Below are positions 50,301-61,800 of a stretch of 64,000 nt of DNA, one piece after another (position 1 is the stretch's first letter; every line of letters begins with the position of its first letter). Under the pieces are notes generated by a model that saw only the letters and a list, made by a program, of their open reading frames with translations, searched no databases and was not told where the DNA came from. Both the position numbers and the translations under genes were made by a program. The stretch spans positions 32,390,367 to 32,454,366 of the forward strand of contig NC_092525.1 in NCBI RefSeq assembly GCF_037038585.1. Direction: 5' to 3'. This DNA comes from Patagioenas fasciata. Lineage: Eukaryota; Chordata; Aves; Columbiformes; Columbidae.

Positions 50301-52299
50301 AAATGGTGTCGAGTCCAGCATTAGAGAATACTGTTAGGTAAATCCATTAGAAGGCAGTCTAGAGGGAGATATCTGAAGAGTGCAGCCAGAGAGAAAACTG
50401 CTGAGCAGTTTGCCGCCTTTGGGTTTAAACGGAGATTGCAGTAAGGACTGTGCGCTTTGGAACAGGGTTAAAGCTGAAAAGAAAATGGCTACCAGAAATC
50501 ATTGTTGCCTCAGTAACAACATGGCTTGACTGTTAATGTGCTGCTCTGTTAGAAGTGTTGTGCAAAATATTGCTTTTGGTAAAAGTGTCCTAAATGGGAA
50601 TTGAGATGTAAATCCATCTAGATATTAATGGATATCATCAAGCTTCTTGCTTTAGAATACGGATCTATTTATTGGAAAAATGAATTCCTAGTAAATATTT
50701 TTTTTAAACTTAATTATTGCTTTTTCTACCCCCACAAAATGCTTAATGGTTTTAAATTTTATTAATAAACATAATGTCCACATAAAAAACGTGCAGAAGA
50801 GACCCAGTACAGAGTATTAATCTTTTTTGGTAATCATTCTTTAAAAAGCCTTGATACTATTTCACCAAGTGTTTGGTAATATAATCCTAGCTTTCAGAAA
50901 TTAAGCCCTTAATTTATTTTTTTTAATGCAGCAAAGCTTTCATTTAAGATATTTTTAGATTTTAAGTTCAAAATGAAAAAATATGGCCAACATAAATCCT
51001 GTTTGAAGACTTATGAATAAAGACCGGATTCTAGAGTGGAGTCTACTCAGGGATCTGCATTGTATTTTATTTCATAAGGACATAAGTGTATGTATTGTGG
51101 AATAAACTTTTTGCCCTTTTTTAAATTATTATTAATAGGGAAGAATACAGTTAATGGTGAAGAATTTCAGAGGTGTGTAATGTAGTATGTCAGGAAAGGA
51201 GTATGTGAAGTGCGGTGAATGTGTGAAGATTAATTGATGCATTTCTATGTGTGTCAGGATTCCACAGGTGGCAGACTTGATGGCAGGAATGGACTGGCAA
51301 CTGTATCTGCTTTTCATCAGAGTCCGGTGTTCGTGCTGTGTCTTGTATACCTATAGCAGATCACGTTAGTTATTTTGGTTCGGATTGGGCGGGAGGGAGG
51401 GTGTGTGAAGTTCTTTGTCAGACTTCCCATCTGAAAAGACACTGAATTCTTTCAGTAGAGGTGGAGCTGATAAACTATTGTCTAGTCAGAGGGCTTATGA
51501 AAGATTATTCAGTGGTCATTGGTAAAAATTAAGAACACTTTTTACTTAAAGTATACATCTAAAATATATGGTTGCCTATGACTTGGAATGCAAGTATCTG
51601 TACTTAAAACATGGTATTTCTCAAGTAGCACACATACTTTATTTACTTTGGTTGTACTTATGTACTATTTTTATTGTACAATCTGATTTCATACCTACCT
51701 TGAGTATCTTGTACAAAATAGTCTTCTGACTGATTTCAGTGGAAATCTGCTTCATTTACAGGCATATGTGCCAAATACATAAAATACAACTTTCAAGCAG
51801 TAGAAAAATGCATAGCATGTAAAGACAGTAATTTGGACAACAGAATGTTGCAGCTTGGTGGTACACAAAAGGGGATGAACTAATTTGATGTATACAACCT
51901 TAACTTGAACTTCTTTTATTATTATGCTTAGCTTTGCCTTCCTCAAGTTTATATTAAAAAATCTTTATGTTTTGTAGAAAGGAGAGGATGACACTACACA
52001 TGTCTAACACCACTGTACAGTTTGATATTTAAAAAATGAATTCCGAAATGTAACAGGCTGTCTCCTTAAAATGAGCATATGGAAATGCTGCCTCAGATGT
52101 TCTAATCTTTTTTTCATTCACAAAATGCATGGTTTTTAATTAAGGCAGTTGCTTCCTTAGAGAAGCACTTCAGAGAAGAAGCTCTCTGGTTTTGATTTCT
52201 GTTTACTTAGTTTCAGCTGAGGAACTGGGTGTGCAAAGTTTGAATTTGTAAGGAACCACAATAAATTGCTATGAGATAGGCAAGGTCTCATGTAACTCT

Positions 52300-52660
52300 G
52301 TCTTCCAGAGTGCATTCATGCCATGCTTATAGTCACTGCATTCTGGGGTACTGTATGTAGAGCTCATGTGATGATATTGTGAAAGAACATGTTGTAATTC
52401 AGACTGGAGGAGAGAGTGATTCCACAGCTGAAGGGCAGAGGCAGTTCCTGCACAGGTAATGTATTGACGAGATTTTGCTGACAGCATAATGAAAGAGGTG
52501 TTCAATGTCAAGGATGATGCCAAGGTTATATACAGTGCCGTTAGTAGTCTGGAGTGGAATGGAGAGATGATGTCATTCTGTGCTTTAAGCTGTTCCTATC
52601 TGATAGAAGCTGTTATATTTAAGGTATATAAATGCAGCAAATGGAGAGCTGGCTCACATA
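52300..52660 (-). mobile_element. Possible L2-like LINE fragment
   Basis: Read on the minus strand, one frame gives NLGIILD followed by a degenerate HYAVSKISS-type phrase. This resembles the 'NLGVILDssLsF..Hi..lsKs' motif near the end of L2/CR1-clade reverse transcriptases, and Leu/Ser-rich sequence in roughly the right place follows. Frames are broken. The resemblance covers only about 25 residues, so the call is tentative. Confidence 0.25.
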
Positions 52661-54873
52661 GTCAAGATAAATAGGTGGAAGGGTGACTGAACATGTACAG
52701 GTGTTTATTACGCAAGTGGTATGTTGATCTGTAACTTAAAATGGTAGAGAAGTTATAAAGAAGGTGAAATATTTCTCTGCAGCTTATTGCTTATGGTAAT
52801 TCCTATTGTGAAGAATGCCATTTGATTTAATTAGATATGGACTATTAAGTATTGATGCTTAGAATGTTACAACTAATCTTACCTAAAGGGGAAACTGCAT
52901 TTATAAGCAACCTTCAGAAACAATATATTAATATTTTATCTTAAGACCTTCAGGTTCTAAACGTTTTCATAACTCCATCTTTAAACAGATACTTCAGTTT
53001 AGTGCTTTTATGATGCTTTCATTTGTATGTTGATTGTAACATATTACTTACTGGATAATGTACACTGAAAGTAAACTGCTCTTTAGTTATATTTGTTTCC
53101 CCTTTGCTTCCCCTTGCTTCCGTCTTTATTGTGTGCCTATTGTGTACATCTGAAATGCTTACTTTCTTTATCTGTTTAGTGATGGAGAGGAAAAGTCACC
53201 TTTTGTTTTATTGTCCAAACCCCAGTGTTTTTCATTCTGGTGAATTTTCATTTTTTTCATTTACATAATAGAGGTATTTGAAATAATTAAATCTATTGTT
53301 GAACTTAATTGATGGTAAAAACACAAGTTCATTTTTTCTATTCAAGCTACTACTTTTTTACCCTACTGTGATACTCCTATTAATGTTGTATTCATCTACT
53401 TGTAATCTTCTTTGGACTGAAACAGCTTCACAGTCTGAGGTATGATCAGTTGTGTTCGTTTTCTGTGCTGTCACACTTTTCCTTGAAGTGCTTCACCGTC
53501 CCATACGGCGTGTTGTCAAAAACCAAAACTTTCTCCAAGTAGAAAAATGAGACATTTCAACACTTCCACGGGAAAGCCCCACCACAGCTTTGGGAACCGT
53601 GCATGTGGCTTTTTACTGTGATGAATAGACAAAGAAGAACTGTAGCTTCTTTGAACTATTTTTCGGATAACTCGAGATCTAGCAGGAGATTCAAAATGCA
53701 GGAGGCAGTCATCTCTCTTGCAGTCCCTTGCTTGCTCACTCTTGTTCAGTCGCTGCAGATTCTTTGAAGTCAGAAGCTTTTCCAGTAAAATGACTTAAAT
53801 TTTGTCTCTTCATATTGTGAACTGTTAAGTTCTTGTGTAATTTCACTTCTGGATAATTCAGGCTTCAGTAGGGTACCTGCACTTAAACATCACTTTGCAT
53901 TAACTGTTTTTCCTTTGCAATTTTAATTTTGATAAATTTGATTGTGACATATATAATTCAGTTGGGTAAACTAAGGTTGGGATAGCATAGATTGAGAGGA
54001 CTTTTACAAATTCTCAAAGGGAATTAATTTTGTGATTTTAGAAAACCTCATATTTAAATTCAAGTGATTATTTGAATTCATCCACATTGAATATTATGAA
54101 TATTTGTGGGCACTGAATGTAGATTAAGTTATTTTTACACTTTTTAATAGAAATCAAAGAGCATGAAATCTCCTTGTGCAAACAGAAAGCAGGAAACTAC
54201 ATTTAGTACACACAAGGTCATTATTGTCTACTTGTTGGGAAAATGGCAGTATATGCTTGTATTTAAAGAGCTTTTCAGCTATATTAAGTGATTGAGGAGA
54301 CTTGTCGTCTAAGTTCTTGCATTTTCAGTCCTCTTCTGAAATTATTTTATCCTCGGTAGTTGTGAGTACAGTTTTAGCTGGAACTTCTTCTGGGCTTCTT
54401 GTAATAGCTTTTTCTTAGAGCAGTCTCTGTTTTCTACTAGCTGTTTTTTCCTGTGTCAATTCTTAGGATTATTAGATTTCTGTAAGATTGGGGACATTTT
54501 CCAGAGCTACATCAGATACCAGGATGAAATTTCTTCCTCTCCTCCACAGCTTTTGAATTTAGCAGACTTTAATGCTGGGACAACAGTAACCTAATAAAAG
54601 TAAATGCCATTCTCAACCAACTAATCACATTTTTGTAGGTGCCAGAAAGTACTTGAAGTCGAGATTACAGTTGCAAACTTTTTTCTATGGTTTTATGTTA
54701 ATATAGTGAAATGGGACTGTTAAGCCAAAGTTTATACCAACAAAAGTAATTCGTATCGTGTAGTTTATTCTAGCCTTTGTTTCTTCCTCTTCCTTCTCCC
54801 ACAAGCATCACCAGCTATGGGGCAAAGGCTAGTTTTGTATTGCATTATAACTCTCTTAAAAACAACCAACCAG

Positions 54874-54889
54874 CACACACACACACACA
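54874..54889. repeat. (CA)8 microsatellite
   Basis: Eight CA units followed by an A/C-rich tract containing CAACAACAACAAA. Confidence 0.9.
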
Positions 54890-57800
54890 AACTTCCCAAA
54901 GCAGCAACAACAACAAACCCACCAAAAAAATGCACTGTTCCTGACTGCAGACATTCCAGGAGAAGGTGGTGGTTAAAGATGGTTAGGTGCTTTTCCCAGA
55001 TAGATGTAGAAATGTCAGTTATCACAGATCCCTTAGGAAATAAAAGCTAAACAGTAGATAAATAGATCAAAATTCATGTCAGGATTACTGCAGATTTTAT
55101 TTACTTATTATACACCTTTACATTCTAGTGTTTCTCAAGCTTTTTCCCCAGAGGGGGCCATTTTATAGGAGATACTTCATTATAGGAAACAGAGCCCGAA
55201 TAATATAATAGAAAGTGACTAAAAGCAAATTTATGGTTGACATAAGATCCAACTCCTTAGACAAGAGGAATAGTTAGGCAAGTTTTCTGTAGTAACTTAC
55301 ATTTAAACTCAGATTACTTGTCTTTATAAACCTTGTATCGTGAATGATTAGGAGCTTCATGCAGGAGTCATGGGTAAATCTTTACAGATGTGAAATAGTT
55401 ATCTTAGCTGTTATTTATGAACCTGGATTTTGAAGTAGCAACTGTTGTTGTTTCCTTGGGAAAGCAGTATTATGGAAGCTTTTGTAGTTGTTCTCTAGCT
55501 AACCAGAAAGATTAAAAATTTTAACTAGTCTAGTGTGATTATCTGTAGCAATTATTTTACAGCCTGTATAGACAGCCTTCTAAATTATTACTCAAACAAA
55601 TGCTTTTTGAGAATCTCTTTGTGTCTCTCTCTGTAGCTGAGATACACTTGAGGCATTGTACTTTTGTCTCTGGGCAATACCCACAGCTGTGACTTTGTCA
55701 TTGCCTACAGACTAGAGAACTTCTTGTACCTACTTCATCTTTTTTTATGTGTTGCATGAAAAGAAGTATCATAGGTTTGCTGCTTTTTTGTAGTGTCTCT
55801 GGGCAAGGGGATCATTGCTGGCATTGAACCAGCCTTGGTTCACACTTACCAATTAGTCAGAAATACTTGTGCTTTTAAGCACTTTCAGTCCATTTGTGTT
55901 TCTTCAGTATCATGAGGGTACACAAGATACAGCTTGTCTCCACCATTGCAGTTTTCTTCTACTTCCTGTTCTCTGCCCTTATCAGAACAGGCAGCTGCTT
56001 ATCGGTGATCAGAGCCTAACCATTTTACAGCAGTCCTTGTAACTGCAGTGGGCCCCTTCTCACTCTTTGAATGGCAAGGCCTGAAGGTCAGTGCCCTGTA
56101 ACTACATTTCTTACCTGCTTCTGAGTCCCTTCTGATGCTGTCTTTATTACTTGGTGAGGGAGAGGGCTTTCATTATCACTTACTTTCCTGATAGCGAGAA
56201 TTAAGACAGGAAAATTGGAGCCAAAGCATTTGTGATTTTGATGTCTTTACCTTTCCTTAAGAAGTCCTGGAGAACTACCTCTCTTGGATCTGCTGGTAAA
56301 GAATTTCAGGTGCTTGGTTATTCCAAATGTAAACACCCTTGAAAGGAGGTGTTAGAGTTTGATTGTGCTAGAGTGAGAGGAATCTTCCTTGACAGCAGAA
56401 GGACCTTTGAGAAGTGACTGTTGGTTAAGTACTGTAGGTTGGGCTGCTTTAAATAGACTTTCAATGCCATCAATAGTTTGAGCTAAAATCTGATGTCTTG
56501 GTGCAGATTGCATTGCCTTCATCAAGGTGTTTGCACGCCACTGCATGTACTCTCTCCCATTGGGTGGAGCTTTGAACACCAGTGGGTCTGAAATCCTGAA
56601 AAGGGGAATTAATTCTGATGATGTCTCTTTGTGAAGCTTCTGACACCTTTTCCTTCAGCTGGACAATAAGCAAATTATGATGGCACATCTTCTCTATTCC
56701 CTTCTCTTTCCCTCTGTGCCAGATGTAAATATAGAGTAAGCCCAAATTTATCCCCAGAGTGGTCTGTGAGCTCCCTGTGAACCAAAGAATACCTACGTTT
56801 AAGAATACTGGCATTTAAGTTTACTGCAAAATGCACATTCAATGAGTACAAGAGTACATGCCCTCCAGACAGGCGCTGCAGAGTAAGACGTGCTGGCTTG
56901 TGTCAGCAAATGGATTGGTCCAAAGTAATGTGTTTCCATGAAAAAGCTGTTAGTGAGTGATGAGTTGTATGACAGCCTGCTGTAGTACATTGATCTGCAG
57001 GTGTCTGGGATTAATCCTTTGATGCAAAGATTCTGTCTGCTCTTGAATCACAAACCATGAAATCTGTTGAAAAAGGTTATTGCTAATGTTGAGCAACTGC
57101 AACGTTCAAAACATGTGAGAATTGTGACAGTGGTGGTGGGAGATCATTTTGCACAGGGACAGTCACTGGTATCATTCTTACTTGCAGTGAGAGAAGTGTT
57201 AGGCTGGGATTGGCTTTGCCCAGCTGAAATTGGCAGGTTGACTATGCGAATTTTAGCGTCTGATAGTATAAAGCCTGCATAGAACTTCTTTCCCAGTTTT
57301 TGAAAGGTGTTTTGGCTTTTCATACGTGGGGATTGTGTTTTTTGGGCATTTTTAACTGTACTTTTAGTTTCACCTTCTGTAACATACAGTAGGGTTCTAC
57401 CACTGCTTGAAAATAGCACTTTTGCTTCTCTAAGCTAGTAATGTGAGTATTACTTTAAAACATAACTAAACAGTTTTAAATTTTTTTTCTGTAATGCAAC
57501 TTATTTGAGAAATTAACATATCTTTTGAATAACATTAAGGCATCAAGGCTACAGTTCAATGTGATAATTAGGAAATTATCCTGGGGCTAGGGAAAGGAGC
57601 TTGGAGACTTGTCTTCTGTTGCTTTATATTGCCCAGCAAGACTTTTTTGAAAGGCCTGTCTTTCCTTACTCGTTGTAATTTAGGCAGGTGTCTTTGAGAC
57701 ACAAACTGACTGGGGAACTCAGAATCGGAAAGCTGCGTGTGTGAACAAATGGTGGGAAGGAATCTTAGGCAGTATGTGAGGATAAGTCTCTCAGAGTTAG

Positions 57801-58646
57801 TTTTGGTGATGGATGCATTAGTTTAGTCTAGATACAAATAACCCTCTCTGCAAAGCTGTATGGTATTGTGTCTTCGTTAGAAGTAGACTCATTTCTGTAG
57901 AGATGCTATATCCAAATCCATTCTTGATTTTGTGCAGCTTTCATGACTTTCAGAGTCTCTTCCAAAGCGTATATAGTCTAGGAGGTGAAAAATTGCCTTG
58001 TATAGTTCTGTTAAAGATCCATGAGCAAAACTGAAATTAAAGCATTTAATCTGACATTAGTCAGCCTTCATGAAGGCAAAGTAAGCTATGATTTTAAAAT
58101 GAGCCAGCTAGACTTAAAGTAATAATCACAACTTTGTCCTTGGAAGGGCGAGTAATTAGTGAGGCCCAGGTTTAAAATCATCCAACACTTCACCAGCATA
58201 TCTCAGATATGTTGATTGTTTTTGCTAAAAAGATTCAAAGATCCCTTTAGTTTGTAACCATTTCCTTTCTGTGCATTGTTCCCCATTCAGGGAACTTAAG
58301 ATAGGTGACTTGGAAGGCACTAGCAGAAAATGCAGCAGAGCTTTTCTTGCCGTGCAACCTTTTTCCCCATGTTCTGCCCAATTAGTTTAATAGCGTGTTT
58401 ATATTTGGTGTGATTTCTTATAGGTTTTTTAGTTAAAGTACCAACATCTGTGTTATTTGAAAATTACTTGTGTATTTGACAGAAGACCACTGGAATTTTG
58501 GTATTTCTACCCTGAGACAAAACTGATAGAATACATTTGTAGCTGTTGATTCCTTAGCTCTGTACGTTGCCTGTCTTGTCTGATGGTCTAGAACACAAGC
58601 AGAAAACAATGACAGCTGTACAGTAAGTTTTTGTTTTATTTTGCAG

Positions 58647-58702
58647 GTTTGTTTTAGTGTGGAAGTGGATATTGCAGCTTAATGCAAATCAAACAAACAA
58701 AG
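58647..58702 (+). other. Exon-like segment with strong splice signals
   Basis: A long pyrimidine-rich tract ending TTTTATTTTGCAG precedes 56 bases that end AAAG|GTGAGT. These are the best-matched acceptor/donor pair in the 39-64 kb stretch. The only open frame (FVLVWKWILQLNANQTNK) needs phase 2 on entry, whereas the 38,023-38,082 exon leaves phase 0; entering in phase 0 hits TAA after 11 codons. It could be a non-coding exon, an exon of an unseen transcript, or chance. Confidence 0.3.
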
Positions 58703-60615
58703 GTGAGTAGAAGTTGACAGGGGTGTTTTTCTTTCAAATTCTATGAATTCATTAGCACATACTACCAAACACTCAGGAAAACGTGGTTAGTGAAAATTGT
58801 ATTGAAATTTGTATCCTGATTACTGTAAGTTATCATAGAAGTAACACTATGTCCATACCAAAGTAGGAACAAAACACACACGCGCCCTAATATTTAGGAT
58901 TATTATGATAATTATGCTTTTCTTGGAGCAACTAATATAGTCAAAAAGCTATCAAGGCATTCTGCTAGCTGTTGTGAGCCAAAGTTATGAGTACTTGAAA
59001 TTAGTTTCATCCTCTGCATATTATCCATCTGGTTTCAAAATACTGAAAGTGTACTTTGCATTGTCGAAGCAGCATGTTAAACTTGCAGTTTTTCTATTAA
59101 TAGATAACTATGCTGGAAATTTGACCAGCTACCAGAATAGCATTTTGAATTTTTAATACTGAAATTTTGTTGGTTTCTGGTTTTGGTTTGGTTTGGGTTT
59201 TTTGAGCACTATTTGAAAGACAAAGTGTATGAAGATGTACTGCTGGTACTCATGAGCTGTAGGATTTAAGTGTCCATTTGCACTTGCAAAGTGTCCATCT
59301 AGAAAAAGTTTTGTGTAACTTGGGCATTTCTCCCCCACTTCCCCCAGCTCTTATTTTTACAAAAATAATTTAGCTAAGCCCAGATTTTGTTTCTCTTCAT
59401 GTTCCTTATGTTCCACTTCAGGAATACTTTGACCTTTAAAATTAATCTCTTCTTCATTAAAGTATGTGAAACACTTAACAAAGAGTGATTTGCTTTAATC
59501 CATTTTAGCTTGAGTCTTTCAAGCATATCTTTAGGTAAGGCCCCAAAGTTCTGTTAAGTTCTGTGCTGTGGAGACAGGACATGGTGGACTCCTGTACACA
59601 GGCTTCCGTAACAAACGACAACTGGCTTCTCAAGTTCCCTGCTTGCTCTTTCACTAATATACTGTCTCAGAATACAGCTGCTTATGGTGACTTGATGTTT
59701 TGAAGAGACAAGAGGGAGATCCCGTTTGCTCAAGTCAGCTTGTTCTTAATTTCTAATCTCTGATTAATATGTAGACTTCATGTAACTTTTTTAATGTAGT
59801 ATGTACATCTAAAAATAGACATGACCTGCTTTGTTTCTGTCTTCTGTTCTGCTAAGACTTTTTAGAGCAACTGCTGTCAACTTTAAAATACTGATTATAA
59901 CAGAACAGTTTGTGGGAATTGAAAATAACTCTTCTGTTCAGTGTTGTTCCTTTGTATAATGTATAACTGATTCAGAACTTAGATTATGAATTGTCTTCTG
60001 AGCTATGAACAATTAGAAGTAAGCTATACTGCTGTAGTATGCATATACTTATGTACAGAGGATGTTTACGGCATTAGCCAGACTTTGCAGGTTTCTGGAA
60101 TGTGCTGCTTTAAGAAAAGGAATAAATATTACTCTGCAAAAAGAAATACTTTATTTGAGGATGAGTGTAAAACAATAAGTGGGGCTAGGCAGGGGACTTG
60201 AATTCACAAAAAGATTTAGATTTTTCCCTGTGCCTTCTAATGCTTTCAGCTTATGTTCTGTCTCTTCTTAATTTGTGTTATCTCATTGCTGGTTTAAATA
60301 CAGAAAATTAGTTGAGAAGTCTTGTATGAGTGTGTTCTTTAAGCATGAAATCTTCTGGATGGAAGTCCAAAGACCTTTCATCTCAGTGACGGTTAGCTGT
60401 GTATAATAGGAAAGAGTTGGTCTCTGAGGAAAAAGACTGTACTCTTGCATACATAACAAAAGGACAGAAAAATGTGTGAAAGAATACATGGAAGCAGTGT
60501 AATGATCTTTGATCAGTATTGTTGATGCTTGGAGGAGATCTTGAGGTTCTGACAGTTCTGGGAAAATGACATCTGAATAGTCAATAAATCAATGAAAATA
60601 TTACACATTATCAGG

Positions 60616-60649
60616 GAACAAAACAAAAACCAGAACAAAACAAAAACCA
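60616..60649. repeat. Exact 17-bp tandem duplication
   Basis: GAACAAAACAAAAACCA occurs twice head to tail with no mismatch. A/C-rich minisatellite seed; no function implied. Confidence 0.9.
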
Positions 60650-60727
60650 GATCCGGTTATACAAATTTGTGGTGTACCATAGATGCATTGCATTGCAATG
60701 TGTATTGCTTCTGGAGTACTAGTCTAG

Positions 60728-60805
60728 TCCTGTGACCGAAAATGACATGGTAGAGCTGCAGAAGGTTCAGAGAACGCCAGCAAGGATGACTAAAAGACTT
60801 AATTC
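60728..60805 (+). mobile_element. CR1-type LINE fragment
   Basis: GAAAATGACATGGTAGAGCTGCAGAAGGTTCAGAGAACGCCAGCAAGGATGACTAAAAGACTT matches, in order, the CR1 3' ORF2 phrase 'AGGATGTTGACAAGCTGGAAxGxGTGCAGAGGAGGGCAACxAAGATGATTAxGGGxCT'. This encodes the tail of reverse transcriptase after the region also seen in the 35.6-36.9 kb copy. It is in the opposite orientation to that copy, so it is an independent insertion. Downstream homology fades quickly. Confidence 0.6.
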
Positions 60806-61780
60806 TAAAGAACAACCTGCATTTCCCAACTGCCTCTGCCTTCTGTCTCCACTCATGAGTGTAGTGGCTGCAGCATCTTGTAGGCTTCTAAGCAATAAAC
60901 TCCCACAGCTCTGTACAGACTTGTCCTTTTGTGTAAGCTTCTGTCATGTAAAGGAATAGCTGAAAATGCGACTTAATGATTTGCTTAAATTTTTTTCTTG
61001 TACTCTTGACCAAAATGCATTTCGTAGTGACTCTGATGATGTGGTTTCCATGTATGTTTTCTTTAAGTAAAGGATTTGAGGTTTTTGTACTTCTAATTTC
61101 GAGTAATTCACTTTTCTTGTGCAAATTTGAAAGATTTAAAATCCTGACTTTTGGAAATTAAAACAAAAAAATCTTGCCAGCTAAAAACACAGACGTGTAA
61201 GATACTATTTACAAATAGTGAATGTACTTAGTTATGATAACCATAGTCTTTGTTCTTATATTCTCCGACTTCCAGACTGTATCTTCTGAGCTTCGTAGGA
61301 GGACATATTTTGTTTTAAATATGGGGGAAAGTTAGGAAAAAATAATCTTGGTCTCAGTGTGTTATTGAGACTCAATGGGTCACGCTTCTGTGTACAGGAA
61401 ACACTACAGAAAGTAGATGCTTGTGCTGAATTTCCCTGTAACAGTGTGCAGAGCGAGGTCAGATTTTAAGGGGAGCGACCTTGTCTTTTCTTGTCGCTTG
61501 AAATTATGATATGAGTCTTGTCTGTTCATTGGGTCATGTGAAGAGTTATATAGCTTTGAGTCTTTTAAAAACTCTTATTCTATCTGTTCATCAGTAAGGA
61601 TAACTTCTCCAAGTTGACAGAATTTTTTCTACTTAATCTCAAAAGGAACAAGATATTTTTTTTTTTTTGACCTACCTGGCACTGTTCCGTACAATCTTAG
61701 TAGCTTTTTAACCCTCGATCACTGAAAGAACATACAGGATGATGAGAAGCAGTTTGCTGGTAAAGATGAGTTAATATCAC

Positions 61781-61800
61781 TAATGTAATTCATTACATTA
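61781..61800. repeat. Short perfect inverted repeat
   Basis: TAATGTAAT and ATTACATTA are exact reverse complements separated by TC. AT-rich 9-bp arms occur by chance in such DNA; it could equally be a paired homeodomain site. Confidence 0.7.

Noticed and set aside
61681-61727. Minus-strand segment with excellent acceptor and CAG|GTAGGT donor
   Set aside because: All three frames contain stop codons, showing that good splice signals alone are not evidence of coding in this region.
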